Positions 39,544 to 49,642 of a stretch of 64,000 nt of DNA are shown one piece after another. Under the pieces are notes generated by a model that saw only the letters and a program-made list of their open reading frames with translations, was not told the DNA's origin and ran no database searches. How positions within the stretch are numbered: the first letter of the stretch is position 1; every line of letters begins with the position of its first letter. The position numbers and the translations under genes are program-made. The DNA comes from Bryoerythrophyllum caledonicum (taxonomy: Eukaryota; Streptophyta; Bryopsida; Pottiales; Pottiaceae): the NCBI GenBank assembly GCA_963971425.1, contig OZ020524.1, positions 6,248,417 through 6,312,416 on the forward strand, read 5' to 3'.

Positions 39544-42500
39544 TAGCTGTATTCTGGATTGAACTTTAGAGGTAAGTTTGTGTTATAGGGTGGGAGTGGT
39601 GTTAAGGTGGTTGTGGGTGTCTGATTTATGCTAGGGAGTTTAACTTTGGACCATGTCTTGTTTCGGTTAACTTGGATGGGTGCTAGCGTTGGAGGGGCTA
39701 AATTGGCATAAACTTGTTGTATGTTTAGAGTATTGATTAGTAGTTGAAATTGTTCTATATTTGTTTGGAGGCCTATTGTATTGTTTTGGTGGTGTATGCA
39801 TAGTATTTGTAGGGTGGATTTTTCTTTCCTGGGCTTATTTAATTCTTCTGGTATGGTAGGTTCAAAGTATGTTAAGGTATCTGCAAGGAATAGGCATATG
39901 ATGTGGGAGTCTAGGTAAGGACCACTGTGAGGGTTGGAATTTTGGTACCAATTTTCATGTGGTAAGTCAAGATATGTTATGTTTCTTGGGTTATTTTTTG
40001 CTGCAAGTCTAGCCTAGTGTAATGATTGTTGGGCCTCTTCTTTATTGTGTGGGTGGGCATATCCTATGCCTTCCCATTTGTAATCAAATGCTTTGCCAAA
40101 TGAATCGAAGATTTTGTCTCTAGAGAAGGGGGAGAAATTTTTTGTTATTTTAGTGGAGCATGTGACCGGGGATGAGAAGTAAGAGTGTTGAATGTTGTGT
40201 GTTGTGGTAAAGAAGCCAAGCAGTTCCGTTGGTATGGTGTAGTGTGTTCGTTTAAGGGGGTCCGTTTTAGGTATTCTATATTTGTATCTCTAATAGAGCC
40301 AAACGACTTCAGTTTCAAATGGTTTGGTTGCCGGTTCTAAATTGTGTGGGGTATTTAGTGCTTGGTGATATTGGTTCCAGAGCCATTCGAGCCTTATGGT
40401 GGGGATAGTGATTAGGTATTTTCCATCATTTTCATAGATATGTGCTTCGTTTTGTTGAATTTGAATGGTATGTTGTTGTGTGGCAATGTCTTTTTGTGGA
40501 TTGCATTTGGTGATATATATTTTTGCCAAAGGGATTTGTGTGGGGGGGTGACCGATCTTGTATCTCTGCATTGAGCTTGTGGGTGATGTGCTTGTATGAT
40601 GTTATGATAGAATTTATTGGTTTTCTCTTGATAATATTTTTTAAGGCATGTTATGTTGTGGGATGCGGTATTAGGGTCATGCCATGGAAATACAATTTTG
40701 TGTGTGTGCCATTGACTATAAATGTTTTCTTGGATTTTCCATTGGCAAAGGTATGAAGTTTTTTCTATTTTGATGTCATTAGAGTCGTGGTATGTACGTT
40801 GTTTATGTTGTACTATAGCATACATTGGGTATGTTGTGGGGTTTTTTAGTATATATGGAGGTGGTTTTGAATATCGTGGTTGGGGTAGGTCAGGGGGATG
40901 GATAGGTGGAGTGGGAATATGGGGGATAGTATTGTTGTTGGGGCAAATATATCTTTCTTTGAGTGTACGGGGATTTGGATGTTCGTTGCAGGGGTGGGGG
41001 CATGTGTCAAGACATTCTGGGAGACAAAAGAGTTGTTTTGTTAGGTTTAGTGCACTTTTTATTAGTCTTGTGGATTTGAAGTGATATTTGTGGAATTCAT
41101 TTTCGTTCATTAAATGTGAGCCATTTGGTAGGGTGATTTGGCTAAGTGTAGTGATGTTTGCGGTGAATAGTACTTGTAGTAATTTCATCGATGTTTGCTC
41201 CCTTAGGTGTGGGAGTGTTGGGGTTTCAGTTCTCGACATGCATTCTAATGGCGCCGGTGTTGTAAGGAAGTTGTTTAAGGTACTTTTTAGATATGTATTT
41301 CCTTCCTTTTTGAGTAGGAACAGTGTTCTAGTAAGTGGAGATCTATAACAGTCTGAGCTTTTAATTCTAGATAAATATTGTGCTCCCCCATATTTGGCTA
41401 GTATGAAGTGTAGTAATCCATTGTATATTTTCCCTAATCTCCCTTTGTCATTCAACGCATTCAAGAGTTGCTCCCCAATGCATCGTAGATAGCCGTTTTT
41501 TAGTGAAAATGTTTCTAGACCAAAGTGGTTGTGTGGTAATTGTGTTATTACGTTTGAGGTGCATTTTGGGAGTCCACAAATTGATTTTTGTGCTGCTATT
41601 ATTTTTTTGTCGAGCTTTTTTATAGTAGGCATTGAATATGGTAGAGTATAGAAACTATATGAGATTCCTGGTCTAATAACTGTATCTATCATATTAATTT
41701 TTTGTCTCATACTAGCCGGACAATTAATTAGTGCTTGACATTGATTGTTGAGTTTTGTAGTTGTAACATGAGCCTGGATTTTCCATTTTAGTGAAGGTAC
41801 CATTTGGGCGCCTAAGTATACATATGCTTCATTTTGGTGTAACACAGGGATTGGTTGATTACGGTAATTGATGTTTGTGGCCTGAATTTGTGCCTTGAAA
41901 GCTGTGGGGTTCATTTTTTATTTATTAGGGGATCCGGTGACTGCGCATTTGGATACCCCAACATCCATTCCGGTCCACTTACAATATCTATCTATTTTGT
42001 TTAATTGAATTTGTAATGATTTTAGTTTACCGGAAATGGCTGCTAAATCGTCTACGTATGCAGCAAAGGTGACAGTGGTTTTTGATGTTCTAAGTGTATA
42101 TCCATTATTACCACGTTGGAGCCATCTTAATAAAGGTTCGGGAAATATTATAAAGAGATATGGGCTAAGTGTGTCTCCTTGAATTGTGCCTCTTTGTATG
42201 GGAATAGGGTGTGTTTTACCGAAATGTTCTTGAGTGAATGTGGTGGTAGAGTGTGAGTAGATATTTCCAACTAGAGTAGCTGCATCTTTTGGATAGCCAA
42301 GGTCAATCATGAGAGAAAGCAATCTTGCGTGATCTATTGAACCAAATGCATTTTTGAAGTCTACATAAAGAATATATATGTCTTGTTTGGTAAGTTTGGC
42401 GTCTTCTAGCGGAGCTGTTAGTGTTTGTATTTGTCGGGAAGTACTTCTTTCGGCTCGAAAGCCTGCTTGACTGTCATGTAATATGTTGTGTTTTTCTCCA

Positions 42501-42962
42501 TATGAGGATAAGATTGAGGTTAATGTACTGGTGTAAAGTTTATAAATGGTGTTGGCTAGGGCAATGGGTCGGTGGTTTGTTAGTATGAAGGGTTCTCCTT
42601 TTTATAGAGTAGTATGGTTAGGCTATTTTTCCATAGTTGAGGAAAATGTTTTTGTCTATAGCAGTGTTTAAAGAAAAGGTATAAGAATTTATGGAATATT
42701 TCTGGCATATTCTTTAGTATGGAGTTTGGAATACGATCTGGTCCGGGGGCTTTATTGCTACTTATTTTTTTCAAGCACATATCATATATTTCTTTTGTAA
42801 AGTATGTCTGAATTGGGATGTTAGATTCACCTCTTTTTTCTAGTACAAATCCATCCAAGTCGTGCCATGGGTATTCTCTGACATTGCAAGTACAATTTAT
42901 TAAGTGTTCAGATTGATTATAGCATGTGGGTATCGTAGGTTTGTTTATTTGTGATTGTTGTA
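39544..42962 (-). pseudogene. LINE ORF2: reverse transcriptase and connection region
   Basis: Resumes after the Tc1 insertion at QQSQINKP. RT blocks in order: NKAPGPDRIPNSILKN (about 42750), DSQAGFRAERSTSRQ (about 42465), YVDFKNAFGSIDHARL (about 42350), RGTIQGDTLSPYLF (about 42170) and the catalytic FAAYVDDLAAIS (about 42045). The YVDD box has both Asp residues. Then VYLGAQMVPSLKWKIQAH and a long connection. Lesions: frameshift near 42600 in an A-run, in-frame TAA at 41918-41920, frameshift near 40500, TAA at 40290, a TAG near 40015 where copy 4 has TGG, and a TAG at 39544-39546. Not functional. Confidence 0.85.
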
Positions 42963-43535
42963 CAATAGGGTGACATTCAAATTGGCCGTTTAGTAGTTCC
43001 AGGGATAGTGTCCTACACTGCTGCCAACTTTGACACCCTCCCCAAAGCTGAGAAATTGTTATTTTACCATGAAAATTTGGGGACAGCATCATATTTATGT
43101 TGAAAACATGCATACCAAATTTCAAGTCCAGGAGACTTATACAAAAAAACTTATGCAAGATCTACCAACATGGGATAGCTGTGAGAAAAGTATCACAGCT
43201 GCCAACTTTGACACCCTCCCAAGAATTGAGGAAATTTTTTTTGCCCATGAAATTTTTGGAGCAAGAACATTTTTATGTTGTTTGCATGTGTGGAAAATTT
43301 CAAGTCCAAAAGACCCATTCAAAAAATAATATTCCAAATCTACCAACATGTGTAGTTTTGAGAAACAAAGGGGAAAACCATTTTACTACTTCCAACTTTG
43401 ACGCCCTCCTTAGGATTGAATTTTTGTTGATACATAGTGAAATTTTTGGCACAAGATCATCTCTACGCTGGTAACATGTGAGATAAATTTCAAAGCCAAA
43501 AGATGTACACAAAAAAGTTATTCCATATCTACCAA
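42963..43535 (+). repeat. Left inverted repeat of Tc1 element A
   Basis: Contains three tandem subrepeats starting near 43024, 43201 and 43392. It matches 45167-45742 in reverse complement nearly base for base; the apparent 125-residue ORFs in both arms are mirror images of the same DNA, not genes. Confidence 0.85.
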
Positions 43536-44539
43536 CGTGTATGTCCTCCATTAGCGTCAATCACTGCTAGTAACCTAGAGGCCATAGAATGACATAGTTG
43601 AAGGAGCTTTGTACCATTGACTAACTTCCACTCTCTTTCAAGAACTACCTTCAACACATCTAAGCTTCTAGGGCATTGTTTGCCATGTTGCACAACATCT
43701 CTTCACATCCTCCAAACATTCTCGATTGGATTGAGATCGGGAGAGTTTGCAGGCCAATTGAGCTTTTTGACAAGGTGGCTTTGTCTCCATTCTTCACATA
43801 TTTTGCTACTATGGACGGGTGCCCCATCTTCCATAAGCACTCCTTATGGAATTTGACCCATGAAATGAACCAATTTGGCATCGTAAACCACTTCTATAAA
43901 ATCCTTAGCAGAACGTTGACATTTAGGCATAAAGACAAGTTCTGATTTTTGTCCTCCGGCAAATGCGCCCCAAATCATTAAAGAAGTCCTTCCACTTTTA
44001 AAAGTAGGAGCTAGACGACTTGATGAATAACGCTCGTATGCACTTCTCCAAACATGAATTTGCCGAGAATTTTTTCCAATTTCAAAAGTAGATTCATCTG
44101 TCCAAACCACACGCTCCCACTCTTTTGCACTCCATCCACGGTACTTCTGAGCAAAAGCTAATCGTTGAGACATGTGACGAGGTGTCAAAAAAGGTTTTTT
44201 GACTGCAATTCGACTAAAAATGCCATTTTTATGTAAGACCCTTTGAATAGTACGTCTACACACTTGAGTAGGACATGCATTGGTAATCTCTGAGAGTGAA
44301 GAGCAACGATGAATTTTTTAGTAATGCACAATACTACGAATATCTCTATCACTAAGTTTTTTAGCGTGACTTCCACCGCAAGGTTTGCGCTTGTAGGTTC
44401 CATCTTCTCTAAATGTTTTTACTAACCTTGTAACTGTTCTAATAGGAACTCCAATAGTAGCTGCAATTTGAACTCTTGTAAATCCTCCCTCACTCAAACC
44501 TATGATGCGAGCATGAATTTCATCTGAAATTGCCATCAT
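43529..44539 (-). pseudogene. Tc1-like DD34E transposase (element A), three nonsense codons
   Basis: One reading frame of 336 residues, the usual Tc1 length, from MMAISDEIHARIIGLSEGG at 44539 to HTRW-stop at 43529, whose stop lies inside the inverted repeat. N-terminal helix-turn-helix region: GFTRVQIAATIGVPIRTVTR. Catalytic region: VVWTDEST (first D), LMEDGAPVHSS (second D), SPDLNPIENVW (E). There are 34 residues between the second D and the E. Stops at 44318-44320, 43844-43846 and after NVWRM inactivate it, with no frameshift. It would cut and paste the element at TA sites. Confidence 0.88.
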
Positions 44540-45166
44540 AAACTTATAGAGTGCGTGATGCTAGTTACAGCAGTAGAGTAGGGGTTAGAGCAGAGCAAGG
44601 GGGAGAGAAGGGGGCCAAGGGGCTAGAGCAGGGCAAAGGGGGTTGCAGGATTGACACGTGACAATTGGCAGAGGAAGGAGAACGGGGCTGGAGCAGAGCA
44701 AGGGGGAGAGAAGGGAGCCAAGGCGCTAGAGCAGAGAGGAGAGAGAAGGGTCGCCAAAATACAAGCCCATATGCATACATGAAAAATCGTTTTGTTCTTA
44801 ATCACTCATCATGTATGCCCAATGTGAATCAACACTCATGCATCCGACAATACAACACTCTCTGTTTTGAGGATTGTCTCAACATTCAGTCTATCACAAA
44901 TCACACACACCATTCCCTTTACATAATGTTCAATAGATATTTAGAAGAAATTTTTTGTCATGTGTCTAATGCACACTTTATGGCCAAGTGGATTCTTCTG
45001 CATGGAACACCTCTTCACTTCTTCACTTAGATGTTATTGATCTTTTTGAGAAGCATTTATGTTTGGTGGCTTACTCACATGATTGAGCTCAATGAAAAAC
45101 CATGAGGTGTCAAAGATATTTTGACATTTTCAATATGACCTTCAAATTGTTTATCATAGTTACACA

Positions 45167-45742
45167 TGTTGATAGATATGGAATAACTTTTTTTATGTAT
45201 GTCTTTTGGCTTTGAAATTTATCCCACATGTTACCAGCGTAGAGATGATCTTGTGCCAAAAATTTCACTATGTATCAACAAAAACTCAATCCTAAGGAGG
45301 GCGTCAAAGTTGGAAGTAGTAAAATGGTTTTCCCCTTTGTTTCTCAAAACTACACATGTTGGTAGATTTAGAATATTATTTTTTGAATGGGTCTTTTGGA
45401 CTTGAAATTTTCCACACATGCAAACAACATAAAAATGTTCTTGCTCCAAAAATTTCATGGGCAAAAAAAATTTCCTCAATTCTTGGGAGGGTGTCAAAGT
45501 TGGCAGCTGTGATACTTTTCTCACAGCTATCCCATGTTGGTAGATCTTGCATAAGTTTTTTTGTATAAGTCTCCTGGACTTGAAATTTGGTATGCATGTT
45601 TTCAACATAAATATGATGCTGTCCCCAAATTTTCATGGTAAAATAACAATTTCTCAGCTTTGGGGAGGGTGTCAAAGTTGGCAGCAGTGTAGGACACTAT
45701 CCTTGGAACTACTAAACGGCCAATTTGAATGTCACCCTATTG
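45167..45742 (-). repeat. Right inverted repeat of Tc1 element A
   Basis: Reverse complement of 42963-43535. A few differences are visible at the inner end (for example TTGATAGATATGG here against GTTGGTAGATATGG). Confidence 0.85.
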
Positions 45743-45958
45743 TACAGTGGGGTACAGTTTGCTTACGAATTCTGGCCGCAGTGCAGGACAGTGAAAAAAC
45801 TGGGAAACTTTGGAATGCAATAACTTGCTCAAAAATTGACGGATTTTGGAATTTCAAATTGCGTTGGAATGCTAGTGAAGTCTACTTCAATATTACAAAA
45901 AGTATATACATAAAAACTTGAAAAATGAATAAGTATTTGTATTTTCCTTATACACTAT

Positions 45959-46373
45959 CTACCACCTAGTGCTTCCACCTCTAGCTGAGATCACTGCTTT
46001 AATACGATTGGGCATAGTTGAAATGAGGCATTTCAATTGCTCTAAAGGAACCTCATCCCATACTTTCTGAATGCATTCTATCAATTCTTGCTTATTTTGT
46101 GGCATGCTATGGTAACGAAGCCAATCTTTGAGTATCTTCCAAATGTTCTCAATTGGATTTAGATCAGGTGAGTTTGAAGGCCACTTCAACTTCTTCATGC
46201 CATAAGCTAGTCTCCAATTCTCTGCCAACTTACTTCGATGAATAGGAGCTCCATCTTCCATGAGAGTGAGGTCATGAGGATTATCGTGCATGAAATAAAA
46301 CCCGCTCAAAGTGCTTTCATACACATTTTTCACAAAATGTGCAGCAGTTCTTTCTCCTTGAGGCATAATGACT
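45959..46373 (-). CDS. Tc1-like DD34E transposase, C-terminal part (element B; rest in the gap)
   Basis: About 137 residues are visible: VIMPQGERTAAHFVKNVY, then LMEDGAPIHRSKL (catalytic D), KWPSNSPDLNPIENIWK (catalytic E), ending GGSTRW-stop. There are 34 residues from D to E. The first catalytic D and the helix-turn-helix region must lie in the N run. The visible part has no stop or frameshift, unlike element A, so B may be younger or intact. Confidence 0.85.
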
Positions 46374-46573
46374 NNNNNNNNNNNNNNNNNNNNNNNNNNN
46401 NNNNNNNNNNNNNNNNNNNNNNNNNNNNNNNNNNNNNNNNNNNNNNNNNNNNNNNNNNNNNNNNNNNNNNNNNNNNNNNNNNNNNNNNNNNNNNNNNNNN
46501 NNNNNNNNNNNNNNNNNNNNNNNNNNNNNNNNNNNNNNNNNNNNNNNNNNNNNNNNNNNNNNNNNNNNNNNNN
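46374..46573. other. Assembly gap (200 N) inside Tc1 element B
   Basis: Exactly 200 N, the same size as the other gap, so a placeholder. It begins in the transposase ORF and ends at the inner edge of the right inverted repeat, where a repeat-induced collapse is plausible. The long frame joining this transposase to the LINE across the gap is not a real protein. Confidence 0.97.
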
Positions 46574-46684
46574 GAAATTCCAAAATCCGTCAATTTTTGA
46601 GCAAGTTATTGCATTCCAAAGTTTCCCAGTTTTTTCACTGTCCTGCACTGCGGCCAGAATTCGTAAGCAAACTGTACCCCACTG

Positions 46685-48970
46685 TACATAGATTTCATTG
46701 GCAATTTCTTCTGGATTTGTGAGAATGTTTCCATGCTCGTCTATGATGCAGTCAAGGGCATGTGTTGTGTTGTTTTTGAAGACTTTTTTATTTATCTTTT
46801 TGGGGGTTTTATCATATAATTGTCTATATTTTGTGATGGCTTTTTTGATGCACTCTTTGTTGTATGTGGTTGTGATTTTGCGAGCAAGTTTGTTGGCTTG
46901 TTTTGCTATTTGAGCTATATCGGATATCCATGATTCTATAAGGATACCATCCACCGGTGGTTGGGGTATATTTGTATGTCTATGGGTTTGGATGCTATTG
47001 ATTATGGGGTGGTTCTGCCAGTTTGGGTTGTTTTTAACTGTGCGTATGGTTTTACGGATGAGGTGATAGGTTGATAAATGTTTTTTCCAGGGTTTAGCAA
47101 GTTTTCTTGATAAAAAACCTCCTTGTTGTGTTGTCCTTGGGGTAAGTTGTGGTAGAGGTTCTGCTTTACATGTTTGTTCTAATGTTGCAGAGATTTCTTG
47201 TGTTAGTATGTCTAGTGTATTACAAGCTTCTAGCCATTGAATGTCTGTGAGGTTTGTATTATTGTTTAGGGTGTTAGTCATTTGTTCTATTATAGATGAA
47301 TTTTTTTCAAAATAGATACTATGAAATCTTTCTATGTTTTCAGATGGGATAGGGTTTAATATTCTTGTGGTATTATTATTTGTTGTTTGAGATGTTCTAC
47401 TAATTAGTGTATTGTTGGGGATGTGTAACTCAAGTGGGTAATGGTCGGAGTTTAGGTTATTTTCCGTATTGGTTGTACATGAGTATTGTTGTCGGATGTG
47501 GGTGTTTATATAAAACCCATCTATTAAACTTGTTTCAGTGTAATTATAGCCACCTTGTCTTGAGAAATTTGTGTTTGTGTTAATGTATGTTAATTGTAGA
47601 GTTTCTATGTAAGTTCGCCATTGGAAGTCTAATTCTTGGGGGGGTGTTAAGTTATTACCAGTTCTTCGTCCTATGAAGGCGATGTCTCTGTTGAAGTCGC
47701 CTGTTAAAATATGGGTGAAGTTTGGGTGATTCTGTATTTGATTTGTGATATTGGTTTGTATTTCGTGTATAAGTTGGATATCTTCATGGTGTGAGGGCAT
47801 GTATATATGTATAAGTAGCCATGGTTGAAGTGGTTTATTTGTAATTTTTATAATTTGTAAGTAAGGTGATATGTTGGGAGGGGTAGGAATTTTTGTTATG
47901 TTACCGGGAAATGCATATGATTTGTTGATTAATGTTAATAGTCCTCCACGGGCGGGGATGTAGGGTCTTCTTTGTTGTATGCATCTTGTAAGACCAAGTG
48001 TATTGTTGAAGATTAGTTTGTATTCTGGAAAGAGTCTTTCAATGTATTTTGTAGATTTTGTGGAAGTAATTTTTGTTTCTTGTATGAAGATGATGGTTGG
48101 ATTTGTTGGGAGTTCAATTAACAGGTTTTGGATGCTAGGGAGTGTTGTGTTTAGTGATGCTACGTTCCATGTTATGAAATGCGTGTTGTGTTGGTTGTCT
48201 AACGATGGTTGTGGTGGTGGGGAGATGTGAGTGTTGTTGGGTGGGTGTGAGTATTCGGGAATGTGATTTAGGCATTTAAGTGATTCTATGATTATTTTAT
48301 CAGGGAGAAATGGAAATTCTTCTTTTAATGTGAGGGGGTCCGCTGTTGTAGTTTGTCTGTGGATACTTTTGTAGATTTTGTTGTGAATTGAATCCGTTGG
48401 ATTTGTTATGTTGTGATTATTTTTTAGAAATTGGGTATATATATGTTCGATAGTGACATGTCTTTCGGGAGGGTTGTTTAGGGTAGAAAGTTTGTGTAGT
48501 AGGGTTTTTGTCCAATCTGGGTTGTCGTTTTGGATATTTGTGGAGATTATGGAGTTGCATGTTTCTATAGACGGATGGATTGTTATTATAATGGCGTATA
48601 TAATATGAGTTGGTGGGAAATTTGAAAGACTTTGGATGTATTGGGATAATTGGGGATGTGTGTTGTTATATTCATTGTTGAGTACGTGGGTGGGGTTCAC
48701 GAGTGGGGAGTATATTTTTGCTAAATGTTGGTATTCTGGCTGAAATTTAATCGTAGATGGAATAAAATAGATAATTGCTGGTTTTTTGTGTATTGAGGGG
48801 TGGTTTTGTAATATGTTTGGCATAGGTCCAGGGTTTAATTCAATGTCACCACTGAGTAGTAGAAGAAAAGTTATGTCTATATTTTGTTTTGACGATTTTA
48901 TATTTGTGATTTTAGTTGAGATTATTTGTGTTTGCAAGGGTATGCATTTATTATACGTACGATGGTTCAT
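46685..48970 (-). pseudogene. LINE ORF2 N-terminal part: 2A-like peptide and AP endonuclease
   Basis: Start chosen at the ATG at 48970 (MNHRTYNKC), giving 49 residues up to the end of the 2A motif. Residues 41-49 are GDIELNPGP after a Leu-rich run. Residues 50-263 are Pro/Asn/Ile-rich and unrecognised. The endonuclease follows at about 264-515: HFITWNVASLN (N268), IFIQETK (E298), ILTGDFNRD (about 424), SLIDGFYI and NSDHYPL (about 508-513). These are the metal and phosphate-binding motifs of the exonuclease III-like fold that nicks target DNA. The frame is open for 762 codons to EIYV, where the Tc1 insertions begin at TA 46685-46686, so this part is intact although the gene is split. Confidence 0.85.
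48824..48850 (-). other. 2A-like ribosome-skipping motif in LINE ORF2 (GDIELNPGP)
   Basis: GDIELNPGP matches the D-(V/I)-E-x-N-P-G-P consensus at which ribosomes skip the last Gly-Pro bond, preceded by a hydrophobic LLLLS run as in other known 2A sequences. Skipping would release a ~48-residue leader from the endonuclease-RT protein. N-terminal 2A sequences are known in the L1Tc retrotransposon of trypanosomes and in several animal non-LTR elements. Activity here is untested. Confidence 0.85.
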
Positions 48971-49642
48971 GAAATTTGTGGGAGGGCTTTGGACTGTAGA
49001 GTAGTGGAGTGAATTTTGTGATGGTAAAAATGAGAAAATAGGGAGAGAACTAGGAGGTATAATGGAAAGTGAGGAGATGGAGAGTAAAGAGGTGCGGGGT
49101 AGGTTAAATAGGGTGAGGAGTGTGTGATTTGAGAATGGAAGAGTGGTGTTCCTAAGTAGAGGAGTGGGAGATTGACAAATAAAAGAGTAGTGTTCCGAGG
49201 AAAAGGAGTAAGACGTGGGAGTATAGATAGTTCTAGAAATATTAGAGTAATAACTAATGGAAAAGGTTGTGGGTCTAGCACGTAGAATTTTGAACAAGAA
49301 AAGAGTAGAAAATAAAATGTTAGTAAGGAATAGTAAATAAAGAGGTTGTGGAGTAAAATGTGAACAAATAAAAAGTAGGATATTGGGAATAAAATAGAAA
49401 AGAGAGTGGATAAGAAAAGAAAGATTAAAAAGAAAAAGATTGTAGAGTACGATAGTATAAAATAAGAGAGAGAATTCAAAGGTTAGTGGTATTTTCTTTT
49501 TAAAATTGATGTTTGTTTCTAAGGTTTTTTAGTATTTATAAATACTATATTTAAATTTTTAAATTTTTTTGTATTTTCTTAGTATTTTTAAATACTTTGT
49601 TGATTTTTTGTTTTATATTCTCCGCCGTTCCATTTGTCCAAA
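48971..49642 (-). other. Region between LINE ORF1 and ORF2
   Basis: The frame upstream of the ORF2 ATG stays open to about 49297 without an ATG, but is Ser/Thr/Pro/Leu-rich and low in complexity, so more likely leader than protein. On the plus strand 49000-49480 is purine-rich (AGTAGAGG, GAAAAGAGTAGAAAA). Bases 49500-49600 have AGTATTTATAAATACT-like palindromic words. Confidence 0.5.

Larger units (their letters stand above)
42963..45742 (-). mobile_element. Tc1-type DNA transposon A (2.78 kb) with very long inverted repeats
   Basis: Flanked by TA (42961-42962 and 45743-45744), the Tc1/mariner target. Ends CAATAGGGTGACATTCAAAT at 42963 and its reverse complement at 45742. The inverted repeats extend about 575 bp (42963-43535 and 45167-45742) and are almost identical, so the insertion is recent relative to the LINE. 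Each arm is built from three diverged ~175-bp direct subrepeats, each starting CCAACTTTGACNCCCTCC. Between the arms lie the transposase (43529-44539) and a G-rich duplicated stretch (AGCAAGGGGGAGAGAAGGG twice, 44600-44730). The long subrepeat-bearing arms are unusual for this superfamily. Confidence 0.85.
45745..46684 (-). mobile_element. Tc1-type DNA transposon B, containing assembly gap 2
   Basis: Ends CAGTGGGGTACAGTTTGCTT at 45745 and its reverse complement ending at 46684, flanked by TA on both sides (45743-45744, 46685-46686). Inverted repeats are at least 110 bp, and the right arm runs straight into the gap. Element A directly abuts it across one shared TA, so one transposon inserted at the TA bordering the other. 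Terminal sequences differ from A, so it is another family. True length is unknown because of the gap. Confidence 0.85.

Noticed and set aside
43097-45608. Mirror-image open frames of 99-125 codons on both strands around element A
   Set aside because: They are the same DNA in the two inverted repeats read in opposite directions, cover the tandem subrepeats and have no protein motifs.
45959-49297. A 1112-codon frame joining the LINE endonuclease to a Tc1 transposase
   Set aside because: The join runs through the 200-N gap and the inverted repeat of element B, which interrupts the LINE at a TA site. It is two genes of two elements, in frame by chance.
48971-49297. Upstream extension of LINE ORF2 to 49297
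   Set aside because: It has no ATG start and is low-complexity Ser/Thr/Pro/Leu. The ATG at 48970 gives a leader length typical before an N-terminal 2A.
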